Positions 32,498 to 41,097 of a stretch of DNA of 64,000 bases are shown in pieces. The translations under genes and the position numbers were made by a program. The stretch comes from Denitromonas ohlonensis (GTDB lineage Bacteria > Pseudomonadota > Gammaproteobacteria > Burkholderiales > Rhodocyclaceae). A model generated the notes under the pieces. That model was not told the DNA's origin, ran no database searches, and was given only the letters and a program-made list of their open reading frames with translations. The stretch is taken from the NCBI RefSeq assembly GCF_007625205.1, contig NZ_VMNI01000007.1, forward strand, positions 486,553-550,552. The letters run 5' to 3'. Numbering within the stretch: the first letter of the stretch is position 1; each line of letters begins with the position of its first letter.

Positions 32498-35400
32498 TGC
32501 GCGGCTCCCGTGCTTGACATGGCCACGGCAGGCGTTGAGACCGGTTCATCGGCAGGCCGGCGGTGCTGTCCGGCGATTTCGGCTGGCAGTACCACACCGC
32601 CAAGGCCGCGCTGTGGCGCTTTGCCGTCGCTGGGCGCGGCTTGTGCCTGGGCACTGCTGATGACGCGCAGATCGACACTGACCTCGATGCCATCGCGAGA
32701 CCACGACAAGCGGAAGCTGTTGTCGGGCTGCCTCTCGCGCTGGGCCGAGTTGATCATTTTCTCCAGGCCAAAGCGACCGGGGAAATTCACCAGTTCGATC
32801 GATCGGCCGTCGAAGGCTGTTGAGACGATTCGCGCGCCAGGAAGGCCGGCGGCATTGGGCCACACAAAGTTCGCCCACTGCGCTGGACCGTTGCGGTAGT
32901 CGAGTTTCTGACCATCGATCTCGATGACGTAGCCCGTCGCGCCGGGCACGGGCAGCGGTCGGAGCATGAAGACCGTCTGCGGCTGTGCGCTGCCGTCCGC
33001 TCCATTGGCGGCCGCGCCGTCAAGCGACGACACCCAGCGCGAGAAACCGGTCATGAAGTCGCTTTGCAAGGCGATGCCCAGATCGCCCCAGGTGCGCGGT
33101 GTCACGGTGTTGCCTCGGCGCACGACAAGCGCGCCCATGGTGGTATCCACATACTTGGCGATGGCGCCCTCAGGACCAAAGACCTGTGCAATTTCCTGCG
33201 GTGAGGCTTCAATGCCTGCCTTTGCGGAAAACGGGTATTTGATGGCCAGTTTTCGGTTGAAGGGTTCGTAAACCTGAATTCCCCAAGACTTGTTCAACTC
33301 GTGCTCGGCGGGTTGAATCACCGCTGAAAAGCTCTGCAACAGCGGGCGCAGCAGCAGTGGCCGTAGCACGGCGCGCTGCTTGTCCGGCATGCCGTTGAGC
33401 ATCTGTTCATCAACAAATCGCAGGGTGTCGGCCAGTTCGGAGTCGCCGCCGTCGATGGTTTCGCGCAGTAGCTTGATCGCGCCCGGCCCGGGATCCCCCT
33501 GGTTTTTAAGTTGATTCAGCCGGGTGCGGACCTTGGACAATTGCTTGAGATAGGTACTCGAAAGCGGTTCGGCGCTGTCTCGCGAAATCATCAACCGACC
33601 GAAACCGGCAAACTCTTTTCCGATCGGCCCCATGGCCACCTCAACCGCCTTTGCGCTCATGTTGACGTCGACCTGGACCCGACTTGGCGCCATGCGCAGC
33701 ACCGAACGTTTGAACCACTCGACAAAACCTTTCTGCGCACGCTCGATGCCCACATTGGCCATCGACGGGTTATCCCAGGAGGTCTGGTCGAAAATCACCT
33801 GGATCAAGGTGCCAATCGGTGATGTGGCCGGGTCGCCCAGGCGGTTCATGCCGGCGACCGCGGCAGGGAAGGACTCGAATGCGCTAACACTGATTCCCTG
33901 CACAAAGCGTGTCCATTCTTCGGCATAGTCCTGCTTGTACATGGCGACCAGCGATTTCTGAATCTGCTCAGGACTGCCTTCGAGCGTGAGATCGTCCTTG
34001 ACCGAGGTTTTCAGCACCCAATCGGCGCTGTTGTGTTCGCTGGTGGCCGCTTCCTTGATGGCGCTCTGCACGTAGTCGCGCCATGCGTCGACCGTAAATG
34101 CGCCCGACACGACGTAGCTGCCAGAAACGAGATTCGCATTGTCGGCCCCGACAATATTGGACACCGTGAGGGGCGGGAAACGTGTCGATGCGCGCGCCTT
34201 GAGTTCGGCATACACGCGCTCTGCGGCAGGCATGCCACGCACAACGCGGCGCAACTTGTCCCGGGTCTGATCGACAATCGCCAGATTGTTGGTGAGCGTG
34301 GGCCACTCGGGATGATTGGCGTGTTCGAGGTGGAAGCTCAGAATGCGCTCGGCAGCGCGGATCATCTGTTCGCGGCTCATGGTGCCGCGATTCGCTTCGA
34401 GCCAACTGCGCCAGAAGCGGGTGATCTGGTCGGACAAATGCCCCACTTCGATATGATCGTGGCTGGCCAGCATCAGATAGGTCTTGAGCGCGTTGTACGC
34501 GTCGTCCACCTCGGTCGGCATGGCCTTCTGATACGCCCCACCCGCTGTGGGTGCGGCAGCGTTCTTGGCGGGCGTTTTCTCGGCTTGATTGTTCACCTCG
34601 ATCAAAAACGCCTCAAGGCTCTGCTGCACGGGCTTGAGCATGAGGTTGTTGACGCCGGCAAAGTACTCGGTCCTCAGTTTGTCCGCGAGTTGTTCGCCCC
34701 GGTAGAGTCCGAACCCGAGTGAAATCGGATGCGTATCGTTGAAGCGTTCGAGTTGTCCGAGCCGGTCCTGAAGAATCGCCAAGGCTTCAAAACGCGATTG
34801 CAGATCGAGGCGCCCATCCTGAACGCGGACCGCCTGACGCAGGTCTTGCTCGACATTCATGAGCAATTCCCGATTGTTCAAGAATGACCAGCTCCAGCTC
34901 CCCAGCATCAGTCCAAACAGGCACAGGCTGCCGAAGACCGCCGCCTGGCGCCAGCGCATCCGTGATCGACTGGCATACTGACGAACCAGATTCCTGTCGG
35001 CAAAGACGACCTTCGAGAAAAGATCCTTCAGGAAGAAGCCATGATTCGATGTGGCCCGAACCGGCATGGGACCATCGCCGACCAGGCCGAATTTATGCGT
35101 GATTCGCTCGTTCGCCAGTGGCTTGGTCTCGCCATTCTGAAGTGCTGAGGTGATGTAGAAACCGCGGAATATCGGTTTGAACTGAAAGGGGTTTTCTTCA
35201 AACAGCGTGGCCAGAAAGGCTTTCAGCGCGGGTTTGATGCTGGCAAATTCAGACGGAAAGGTGAGTAGCCCCGGTGGCGAGCTTTCACCCAGGCTGCGCG
35301 ACATCTGGGCGACACTCAGCGCCCTCAGGCCTTCGTAGAGTTCGTCGAATCGTTGATCGAACTGCGCGATGGCGTCTTCGTTCCCGGCGGGGTCGTAGGG

Positions 35401-36258
35401 GAGGGTGGCGCCCCACACGCGGTCCCGTTCATTCCAGTCGAGGTCATGAAAGAAATCATGAAAGCCCGGAATCAGGTCGGCCTTGCTGAACAGCACATAC
35501 ACCGGCGCAAAGACCGCGAGGTTTTCGGTCAGCTCCTGAACCCGCTGACGCAGATTCTTGGCCAGGGTCATCGCAAAGCTCGGTGAGTTGCCGAGAAGTT
35601 CGCCAATGCTGACCGTCACGATGATCCCGTTGATCGGCGCGCGCGGACGGTATTTTTTCAGCAGGCTCAAAAAGCCCAGCCATTCAGCGCGATCTTCTTC
35701 GTGAATGGAATACCGGCCGGCGGTATCGAGCAGGATGCCTTCCGTCGTAAAGAACCAGTCGCAGTTGCGCGTGCCGCCAATCCCTTTGATCACGCTGCTG
35801 CCACCGTCGTCAAACGGAAACGTCAAGCCAGAGTTGACGATGGCGGTGCTTTTTCCCGCGGCGGGGTTTCCGATGGTCATGTACCACGGCAACTCATACA
35901 AGGCGGCAGCGCCGGAGGTTTGACCGAGGCGCGAGCTCTTGATGGTTTTGACCGCCGCGTGCATGCGCTCCTGTAGTGCAGCAATGTCGGATTTGACGGC
36001 CTCGTTGGCCGCCGCCTTGGCGTGGTCACCCTGTTGTTCCAGCATGGCGCCAAGATCTTCGGCTGATCGTCGGGCGCGACGTCGGCGAACAAACCAGACG
36101 ACAAGCCACAACGCAAGGAGCACGCCGCTGGCAATCGCAGCCCAGAACAAGGCAACTTTCAGTGTTTTTGCACCGAGAAAGAAGAAGGCCATGGCCGCGC
36201 CGATACCGATGAAGGCGAGAAGCCGGGAGTCGCTGAAAAGGGATCGAAGTCGTGACAT
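32494..36258 (-). CDS. tssM: Type VI secretion membrane subunit TssM (IcmF)
   Basis: A 1254-residue TssM/IcmF. Two N-terminal membrane helices (about 14-32 and 34-56) and a cytoplasmic GTPase-like domain with an intact Walker A, GNPAAGKST (130-138), come first. A third membrane helix near 438-458 leads into the large periplasmic region with IcmF-related and DUF1215-type segments. TssM forms the envelope-spanning complex with TssL and TssJ; neither is found in the window. ATG 36258 was chosen; TTG 36279 would add seven residues and overlap the preceding gene. It is the central gene of the operon tagX-PAAR-(465 aa)-tssM-tagF-OmpA. Confidence 0.95.
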   Translation of the reverse strand: MSRLRSLFSDSRLLAFIGIGAAMAFFFLGAKTLKVALFWAAIASGVLLALWLVVWFVRRRRARRSAEDLGAMLEQQGDHAKAAANEAVKSDIAALQERMHAAVKTIKSSRLGQTSGAAALYELPWYMTIGNPAAGKSTAIVNSGLTFPFDDGGSSVIKGIGGTRNCDWFFTTEGILLDTAGRYSIHEEDRAEWLGFLSLLKKYRPRAPINGIIVTVSIGELLGNSPSFAMTLAKNLRQRVQELTENLAVFAPVYVLFSKADLIPGFHDFFHDLDWNERDRVWGATLPYDPAGNEDAIAQFDQRFDELYEGLRALSVAQMSRSLGESSPPGLLTFPSEFASIKPALKAFLATLFEENPFQFKPIFRGFYITSALQNGETKPLANERITHKFGLVGDGPMPVRATSNHGFFLKDLFSKVVFADRNLVRQYASRSRMRWRQAAVFGSLCLFGLMLGSWSWSFLNNRELLMNVEQDLRQAVRVQDGRLDLQSRFEALAILQDRLGQLERFNDTHPISLGFGLYRGEQLADKLRTEYFAGVNNLMLKPVQQSLEAFLIEVNNQAEKTPAKNAAAPTAGGAYQKAMPTEVDDAYNALKTYLMLASHDHIEVGHLSDQITRFWRSWLEANRGTMSREQMIRAAERILSFHLEHANHPEWPTLTNNLAIVDQTRDKLRRVVRGMPAAERVYAELKARASTRFPPLTVSNIVGADNANLVSGSYVVSGAFTVDAWRDYVQSAIKEAATSEHNSADWVLKTSVKDDLTLEGSPEQIQKSLVAMYKQDYAEEWTRFVQGISVSAFESFPAAVAGMNRLGDPATSPIGTLIQVIFDQTSWDNPSMANVGIERAQKGFVEWFKRSVLRMAPSRVQVDVNMSAKAVEVAMGPIGKEFAGFGRLMISRDSAEPLSSTYLKQLSKVRTRLNQLKNQGDPGPGAIKLLRETIDGGDSELADTLRFVDEQMLNGMPDKQRAVLRPLLLRPLLQSFSAVIQPAEHELNKSWGIQVYEPFNRKLAIKYPFSAKAGIEASPQEIAQVFGPEGAIAKYVDTTMGALVVRRGNTVTPRTWGDLGIALQSDFMTGFSRWVSSLDGAAANGADGSAQPQTVFMLRPLPVPGATGYVIEIDGQKLDYRNGPAQWANFVWPNAAGLPGARIVSTAFDGRSIELVNFPGRFGLEKMINSAQRERQPDNSFRLSWSRDGIEVSVDLRVISSAQAQAAPSDGKAPQRGLGGVVLPAEIAGQHRRPADEPVSTPAVAMSSTGAAQ

Positions 36259-36275
36259 GAGAGCGGAATATCGAG

Positions 36276-37673
36276 TCAAACGGCAGGGGGCATGCCACCA
36301 GCCACAAGCGGCATCGGGCGGAGGAGCACGGCTGAGCGCGCCGTGGGATGTTGCTGGCTAATGCAAAGGACAGGCTGTGCAAGCGACAGGGCGTGTTCAT
36401 GTGCGCAAGCAAGGGCGAGCAGGGCGCCGAAGGGGGGCGTTGCGCCGCACGCGGCGCCGATGCAGGGGCAATCGGCCAGCGGATCGAGCTCGGTAAATGT
36501 CTCGCCCAGGGCGTCAAGCAGCTCCCCGACACGACTTTGCCGATGGTCTGCGTCGCTGACAACGGCCTTGATGTCGGCTGGCGCAATGCGGTGAACAGCG
36601 AGTAGTCCGGCGATCAGTTGCTCAATCAAGGCACCACTGATCCGGCCGCCGGCGTCGACTGATTTTTCGCGCTCGGCCGCGCTGACACGCGTCAGTTGGA
36701 CTGGTGTGTCCGCGCTGTCGGGATGACCGAAGAGCAGGCATACCCCGCATTCGCCTGGGATTTGCCCGCTTTGACGGTCGGCCGAGAACAAGCCCTGGCG
36801 GCCAGACCATGCCGCTGCGGTGCGTGATCCGATGGATGATGCCGCGGCCAACACGATGGTGAGTTCGTCGTTTGAGGTGCCTGCCGCATCAAGAACCATT
36901 CGGTCGATGTGTGCCATGACGTCGGATTCATTGGACGCCGCTCGAAGGCTCAGTGCCCGTTGCGCGGGCTCGAACGCGGCCAGATAGTGTGATTCGAGCC
37001 AGGACTGCAAGCGCGGAAAAAGTGTCGGATCGAGACCCGGAGGGATAAGCCACACCAGATTCAGGCGAGATATGGCAGGGCACTGCGTCAGTGCCTCCTG
37101 TGCCTGGGCGAGCCCCGCGGGAAGAATCGAATCGACCAGTGCGAGCATTCGTAGATGTTCAGAGCGCCCGATGTCTTCGTTCAGTGAAGCGTCGTGCTGC
37201 GCAAGACTTTCGCCGATGCCCTCCATGTCGAGTGCGTCAATGCGCGCCGTAAAGATCGGAAATCCGGCGTCATCGAGAAGTGAATCGTCCGGCGTTGGCC
37301 GGACTCCCGCGGCCTGCGCCGCCAGCATGTCCGACGGGCCATCGCCGCTCCCGGAAATGGCGAACGCTCCGACGAGGTTGATCGTGTAGCCACGCTCAAT
37401 TTCAGCAGTCTGTGTGGCGCCGTTCGCCAACGGGTCGACGCTGTCGCTTGGCGCCGATGTCTGAGAAACCGCCGGCGCTTTGAGATGTTCAATAAAGCCG
37501 CGCAGCAATGCATATCCACCGACAATCGCCAAGGGCAGGGCGCCCAAGTAGAGAAACAACTCGGTGGTGGATGGCGTGTGATCATTCCCTTGCCACCAGC
37601 CCAGCACCAACGCCCAGATGAGTGCAACAGCAAGAAGACTCGCACCGATTATTTTGAATGCCGACACAATCAT
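36276..37673 (-). CDS. T6SS-associated two-TM protein with thiolase-like C-terminal region
   Basis: A 465-residue protein of uncertain function. Two N-terminal membrane segments (about 2-24 and 38-57) are followed by a long soluble region. The C-terminal third resembles ketoacyl-synthase/thiolase-fold proteins. After VVSDADHRQSRVGELLDAL comes ELDPLADCPCIGAACGATPPFGALLALACAHEHAL and a strand ending SAVLLRPM, which echoes the late part of that fold. I see no convincing complete Cys-His-His catalytic set, so it may be a non-enzymatic scaffold. Its place between PAAR and tssM implies a T6SS role. Start ATG 37673; TTG 37694 would overlap the PAAR stop. Confidence 0.6.
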   Translation of the reverse strand: MIVSAFKIIGASLLAVALIWALVLGWWQGNDHTPSTTELFLYLGALPLAIVGGYALLRGFIEHLKAPAVSQTSAPSDSVDPLANGATQTAEIERGYTINLVGAFAISGSGDGPSDMLAAQAAGVRPTPDDSLLDDAGFPIFTARIDALDMEGIGESLAQHDASLNEDIGRSEHLRMLALVDSILPAGLAQAQEALTQCPAISRLNLVWLIPPGLDPTLFPRLQSWLESHYLAAFEPAQRALSLRAASNESDVMAHIDRMVLDAAGTSNDELTIVLAAASSIGSRTAAAWSGRQGLFSADRQSGQIPGECGVCLLFGHPDSADTPVQLTRVSAAEREKSVDAGGRISGALIEQLIAGLLAVHRIAPADIKAVVSDADHRQSRVGELLDALGETFTELDPLADCPCIGAACGATPPFGALLALACAHEHALSLAQPVLCISQQHPTARSAVLLRPMPLVAGGMPPAV

Positions 37674-37690
37674 GGGGGATGAACGCTGGC

Positions 37691-37957
37691 TCAATCGGTG
37701 GTCAGGGACTGGCTGGCAATCAGTGATGCACCGCAGGCGGTGAGATCGCCGTGGCGTGCTGCGGGCCGACCATCGATCAGCGCCGTCGGGTCACCCGTGG
37801 CGATGGTGGTCACGCGACCATGGCCTTTCTTTGGGCAGCTCACCTGGTCGCCGACGCGGGCGATTCCTCGACCACCGCAATCGCTGCTTCCAGACGCACT
37901 GATCACCGTTCCGCCGTGGCTGGTTTTGTCTCCCAGCAGAATAAAAGGGCGTGTCAT
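37691..37957 (-). CDS. PAAR-domain spike-tip protein
   Basis: An 88-residue stand-alone PAAR protein with no toxin extension. It starts MTRPFILLGDKTSHGGTVISAS, and the PAAR-type repeats continue through GRGIARVGDQVSCPKKGHGRVTTIATGDPT, DGRPAARHGDLTACG. His and Cys residues at the expected positions would bind the single metal that sharpens the tip. It caps the VgrG spike and can carry effectors, but no vgrG is present in this window. The start 37957 has GGAG six bases upstream. Second gene of the minus-strand T6SS operon. Confidence 0.9.
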   Translation of the reverse strand: MTRPFILLGDKTSHGGTVISASGSSDCGGRGIARVGDQVSCPKKGHGRVTTIATGDPTALIDGRPAARHGDLTACGASLIASQSLTTD

Positions 37958-38000
37958 CACAATCTCCACTGACTCAATAGGGGTTCAGGCACCGCGACCG

Positions 38001-38927
38001 TCAGGACGCTGTGCTGCCCAGCACACCGTCCCGCCGTAATTCCACATGGCCGAAATCACGCATTCGCCATCGACCACCCCAGGTAAGGCCCACGGATTCG
38101 GCCAACTCGCCGTAAAGCGCATACCCGCGCATCGCCCATGGATCGTTCTCTGAAATGATCAACTTCCCATCCCGGACAAACGCACAATCTGCCGCCAGTC
38201 CGTATTGGTGGTAGCTCATGTAGGCGACTGCCTGCGTTACGCGGGACCCCAATGCGGCCAAACGGGCCTGGCGCTCCGGGCTTCGGTACCCCTCAAGCAG
38301 CGCGATCTCATAGCCATGCCGTTCTCGCATGGACTGGATAACGAAGAGCAGGCGACGGGTGAAGTCATCGTCCAGCTGAGACCAGTTGCGGCTGGCATCC
38401 ATCACATCAGGGCGAATCTGCTCAACCTCGCGCGTCGTAAACACGTCCGGCGGCAAAGGCGGTGGCGGAACCAATTGCTCACCCTGGAGTAGTGCGGCGA
38501 TCTGGCGGTCGGGCACATAGGCGTTCTCAGAGAAATCAAAAACCGTCGGGCCGCGCAGAAATATTGCCGCAAGCGGTGGGGTAACAATCATCGCCGCGCC
38601 GAAGAGGACTGCGGCACGGTGTCGAATGGCCCAGGCAAAAGCGCTTTCAATCCGATCATGCAAGCTGTATCGGGTTGCATCGAACATTGATGCCGCAAGC
38701 TTCGACAATTGCCATAAACGCAGCCTCAGCGAGCCCGCTGACTGTCGCCAGCTTGATGCCGCGACAGCTCGCTGCTCAGGAAACATGAGCAGGACGACTG
38801 CGCCAAAAATGACGAAGAAATAGACCAGCAAACCCAGCAGGATCACGACGCGTGCTGCCATCCGTTCAAACGGGCGCTCGGCGAAAAATTTGTGCGAGTC
38901 GTTCTCAAAAGTTTTTCCGGCACTCAA
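38001..38927 (-). CDS. tagX: TagX-like M15 peptidoglycan peptidase of the T6SS
   Basis: About 308 residues: two membrane segments (about 22-48 and 103-124) and a C-terminal M15 metallopeptidase domain (about 165-300). Zinc ligands are recognisable in SYHQYGLAADCAF (H240, D247) and DFGHVEL (H294). It should cleave peptide stems of peptidoglycan on the periplasmic side. Acinetobacter TagX, a membrane-bound M15-type hydrolase needed to open the wall for T6SS assembly, is the closest functional parallel. TTG 38927 opens the longest frame; ATG 38861, at the first membrane helix, is an alternative start. First gene of the minus-strand operon. Confidence 0.8.
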   Translation of the reverse strand: MSAGKTFENDSHKFFAERPFERMAARVVILLGLLVYFFVIFGAVVLLMFPEQRAVAASSWRQSAGSLRLRLWQLSKLAASMFDATRYSLHDRIESAFAWAIRHRAAVLFGAAMIVTPPLAAIFLRGPTVFDFSENAYVPDRQIAALLQGEQLVPPPPLPPDVFTTREVEQIRPDVMDASRNWSQLDDDFTRRLLFVIQSMRERHGYEIALLEGYRSPERQARLAALGSRVTQAVAYMSYHQYGLAADCAFVRDGKLIISENDPWAMRGYALYGELAESVGLTWGGRWRMRDFGHVELRRDGVLGSTAS

Positions 38928-38984
38928 AAAAGCGCTATCTTACGACATCCGGATATTTTGATTTCTATTTTTTACGACAATGTA

Positions 38985-39674
38985 ATGTCAGAACATACGA
39001 AAACGACCTCATCGGCGGCGCCCCGACTCATCGGCGGCTCGCAGTCCAGCCAGTCACATGTCAGCATCCTGAAAGACCTCGATCCGACAAGTCGGGCGTC
39101 TCACGCGCCGTCGCGACGACCAGGGTTGCTGATCCCGATGCTTGCGCTTGCCGCAATTACCGGCGGCGTCGTGGCGTCGTTTGCGGCGGGACATTTTTCG
39201 TTCGGGAGTCGTTGGACAGACAGTCTCGCGACGGTTTCGCCTATCGTCGTGCAGCCAATGTCGCCCATTGCTGACGTCAAGCACGCCGATGAGATGACAG
39301 GTGACAGACCGTTGGTATTGCCTGGGTCATCTACGAACAACACTGCTGCAGTAATTGTTGAGACGCCTCAGCCGCAAACAGAGCCGCTCAGCCAAACGGT
39401 GGCGACTCAGGATGGCGAGATCGTGCCATCGAAGCACTCGGTGGCAGAGCCCGTAAGCGCGATTGCCAAATTGCCACCGGAAAATGCCACGGCGCAGATC
39501 AAACCACGCGCGAACCGAAAGCCGACCCGCGCCGACAAACGCCGTGCAACGAAATCGGTACGTCAATCCAGCGTGAGTCGTCGCGCGTCAAGCAAGGCCG
39601 AGGTCGTTCAAAAGGCCGCGGTTGAACGCGACGTCGATATCATTACAGCAATCGTGAAAGACGTTGGTCGATAG
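38985..39674 (+). CDS. Hypothetical membrane protein with cationic tail, divergent from T6SS operon
   Basis: A 229-residue protein of unknown function. A polar N-terminus of about 50 residues leads into one membrane helix (about 52-72, LLIPMLALAAITGGVVASFAAGHF). The remaining 155 residues, presumably periplasmic, are Pro/Ser/Thr-rich and end in a Lys/Arg-rich stretch (about 165-205), capped by the short helix VERDVDIITAIVKD. It diverges from tagX across only 57 AT-rich bases that must contain both promoters. Position suggests a T6SS or cell-wall connection, but I recognise no domain. ATG 38985 was selected; upstream in-frame sequence is AT-rich and unlike coding DNA. Confidence 0.6.
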   Translation: MSEHTKTTSSAAPRLIGGSQSSQSHVSILKDLDPTSRASHAPSRRPGLLIPMLALAAITGGVVASFAAGHFSFGSRWTDSLATVSPIVVQPMSPIADVKHADEMTGDRPLVLPGSSTNNTAAVIVETPQPQTEPLSQTVATQDGEIVPSKHSVAEPVSAIAKLPPENATAQIKPRANRKPTRADKRRATKSVRQSSVSRRASSKAEVVQKAAVERDVDIITAIVKDVGR

Positions 39675-39986
39675 CGCAGAACGTGGCGAGACGTTGGACC
39701 CGGCATGACGTGTTCGATCGAAACGCCGTGACTCGGTTGTGGGCCATGGCGTATCGAAATTTTGCGCAATCTCTCACACGGGTAAAACCGCGATAATTTG
39801 TATTATGTCAACCGATCTGTGCGTGTTGAGATGCGTGTTTATCGTCACGTTCGGCAACGTGTTCCGAACCCAATGCCCGCTCCTGCGCTGTGGGCATTTC
39901 GAGCACGCTACGTCTAACTGCCAGGTTCGACGCAGTTGTCTGGCTGGTACACAATGAACGGTGTCATTTGTACTGGAATCAAACCC
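39675..39986. other. Intergenic region without recognised gene
   Basis: About 310 bases between the cationic-tail gene and the macrodomain gene. It is moderately AT-rich around 39785-39815, where promoter-like sequence may lie. I see no convincing open frame, terminator or RNA gene. Confidence 0.5.
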
Positions 39987-40514
39987 ATGCATAAGGTTGG
40001 CTTGTCTGTCTGGCAGGGAGATATCACCACGCTGGCGCTTGATGCCATCGTGAATGCCGCCAACGAATCCTTGCTTGGCGGCGGTGGCGTTGACGGCGCG
40101 ATTCATCGTGCTGCGGGGACTGAGCTGCTCGACTGCTGTCGCAAACTGGGCGGATGCCCCACTGGCGAAGCGAGGATTACGCCGGGTTTTCAATTACCGT
40201 CTCGGTGGATCATCCATACCGTGGGCCCGGTGTGGCACGGCGGCCAGCACGACGAAGAAGGGCGCTTGAGGGCGTGTTATCGGAATAGCCTGGCATTGGC
40301 GGCGCAAAACGGCGTGCAAAGTATCGCCTTCCCCGCCATCAGTTGCGGCGTGTACGGTTTTCCAGCCGAGCTGGCGGCTCGTCTCGCGGTCACGCAGTGC
40401 CATGCGGCATTGAAGGCACAAACGGGCCCTGAGCGAATTCTTCTGGTGGCGTTTGATACAAAAATGGCAGCGGTTCTCACGGCTGCCATTCTTGCTTCAA
40501 ACGAACACTTCTGA
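39987..40514 (+). CDS. Macrodomain protein, O-acetyl-ADP-ribose deacetylase (YmdB-like)
   Basis: A 175-residue single macrodomain of the MacroD/YmdB class. Hallmarks are [36 protein letters not shown], holding the ADP-ribose-binding loop and catalytic Asn/Asp positions. [28 protein letters not shown] and [15 protein letters not shown] follow. It would remove O-acetyl groups or mono-ADP-ribose in the cytoplasm. The start at ATG 39987 matches the usual length; in-frame ATG 39954 is possible. It borders the T6SS island but shares no operon with it. Confidence 0.92.
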   Translation: MHKVGLSVWQGDITTLALDAIVNAANESLLGGGGVDGAIHRAAGTELLDCCRKLGGCPTGEARITPGFQLPSRWIIHTVGPVWHGGQHDEEGRLRACYRNSLALAAQNGVQSIAFPAISCGVYGFPAELAARLAVTQCHAALKAQTGPERILLVAFDTKMAAVLTAAILASNEHF

Positions 40515-40519
40515 ACGCA

Positions 40520-40879
40520 TCACGACGCCAGCGCACTCTCACCGCTGCAACGCATGCGGCACGAAACCAAACCTTTTCGCGGACGGAAGGACACACATTG
40601 GGTCTTTAGGGACACGTCTTCTGAGAGCTCCGCCTCCTCACCCAGTTCGTAGTGATCAATGTGCGCCAGTTCGAGAAAATGCTCAGCCGATTGGCGGCTG
40701 TGGAAAATCGTCAGGCTACCGTCACTGGAGCAGACCCAGCGTCCATTCAATGAGATAGCGTGGCAGGTGCAGTGATGCATGCAGACAGGATGAATCCGGA
40801 TTGTTGAAGCTGCCCGTGACCAGATCGGTGCTGCCACAACCTCAAGCCATCCCGCCATGCGGTCGGTCGACGCAATCAT
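40520..40879 (-). CDS. Hypothetical protein with Cys/His cluster
   Basis: A 119-residue protein. A very strong GGAGGAG site eight to nine bases before ATG 40879 supports it as a real gene. The middle contains a dense Cys/His patch, HPVCMHHCTCH, near residues 31-41, that could bind a metal. It is followed by RWVCSSDGSLTIFHSRQSAEHFLEL. No membrane segment is visible and I do not recognise a family. It is convergent with the macrodomain gene, five bases apart, and divergent from metY across 218 bases. Confidence 0.6.
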   Translation of the reverse strand: MIASTDRMAGWLEVVAAPIWSRAASTIRIHPVCMHHCTCHAISLNGRWVCSSDGSLTIFHSRQSAEHFLELAHIDHYELGEEAELSEDVSLKTQCVSFRPRKGLVSCRMRCSGESALAS

Positions 40880-41055
40880 CTCATTCTCCTCCGTCAATGT
40901 TTTCTGGCCAGTCAGGTGGCGCCCTGCGCTACCGAGCCTAGTTGGCCGCGTGGCTTTTTTATGCCACTTGAACTTTGTTTCTAGTCCCGAATTTGCACCG
41001 GGTCAACTTCTGACTGACGAGAAAGCCGGTCTTGCCGCCGGCCGTTGGGGTGGCT

Positions 41056-41064
41056 TGATATACT
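41056..41064 (+). promoter_or_regulatory. Extended -10 promoter of metY
   Basis: TG-A-TATACT fits the extended -10 pattern. The expected transcript start is near 41071, about 27 bases before the metY start codon. No convincing -35 hexamer is seen at normal spacing. Confidence 0.5.
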
Positions 41065-41097
41065 CGCGGTTTTCCTGACGTGTAGAGGGGCGCATCG

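Noticed and set aside
40880..41097. Possible SAM- or SAH-type riboswitch before metY
   Set aside because: The region has short complementary stretches, but I could not fit any known riboswitch core, and the promoter at 41056 leaves only about 27 bases of leader.
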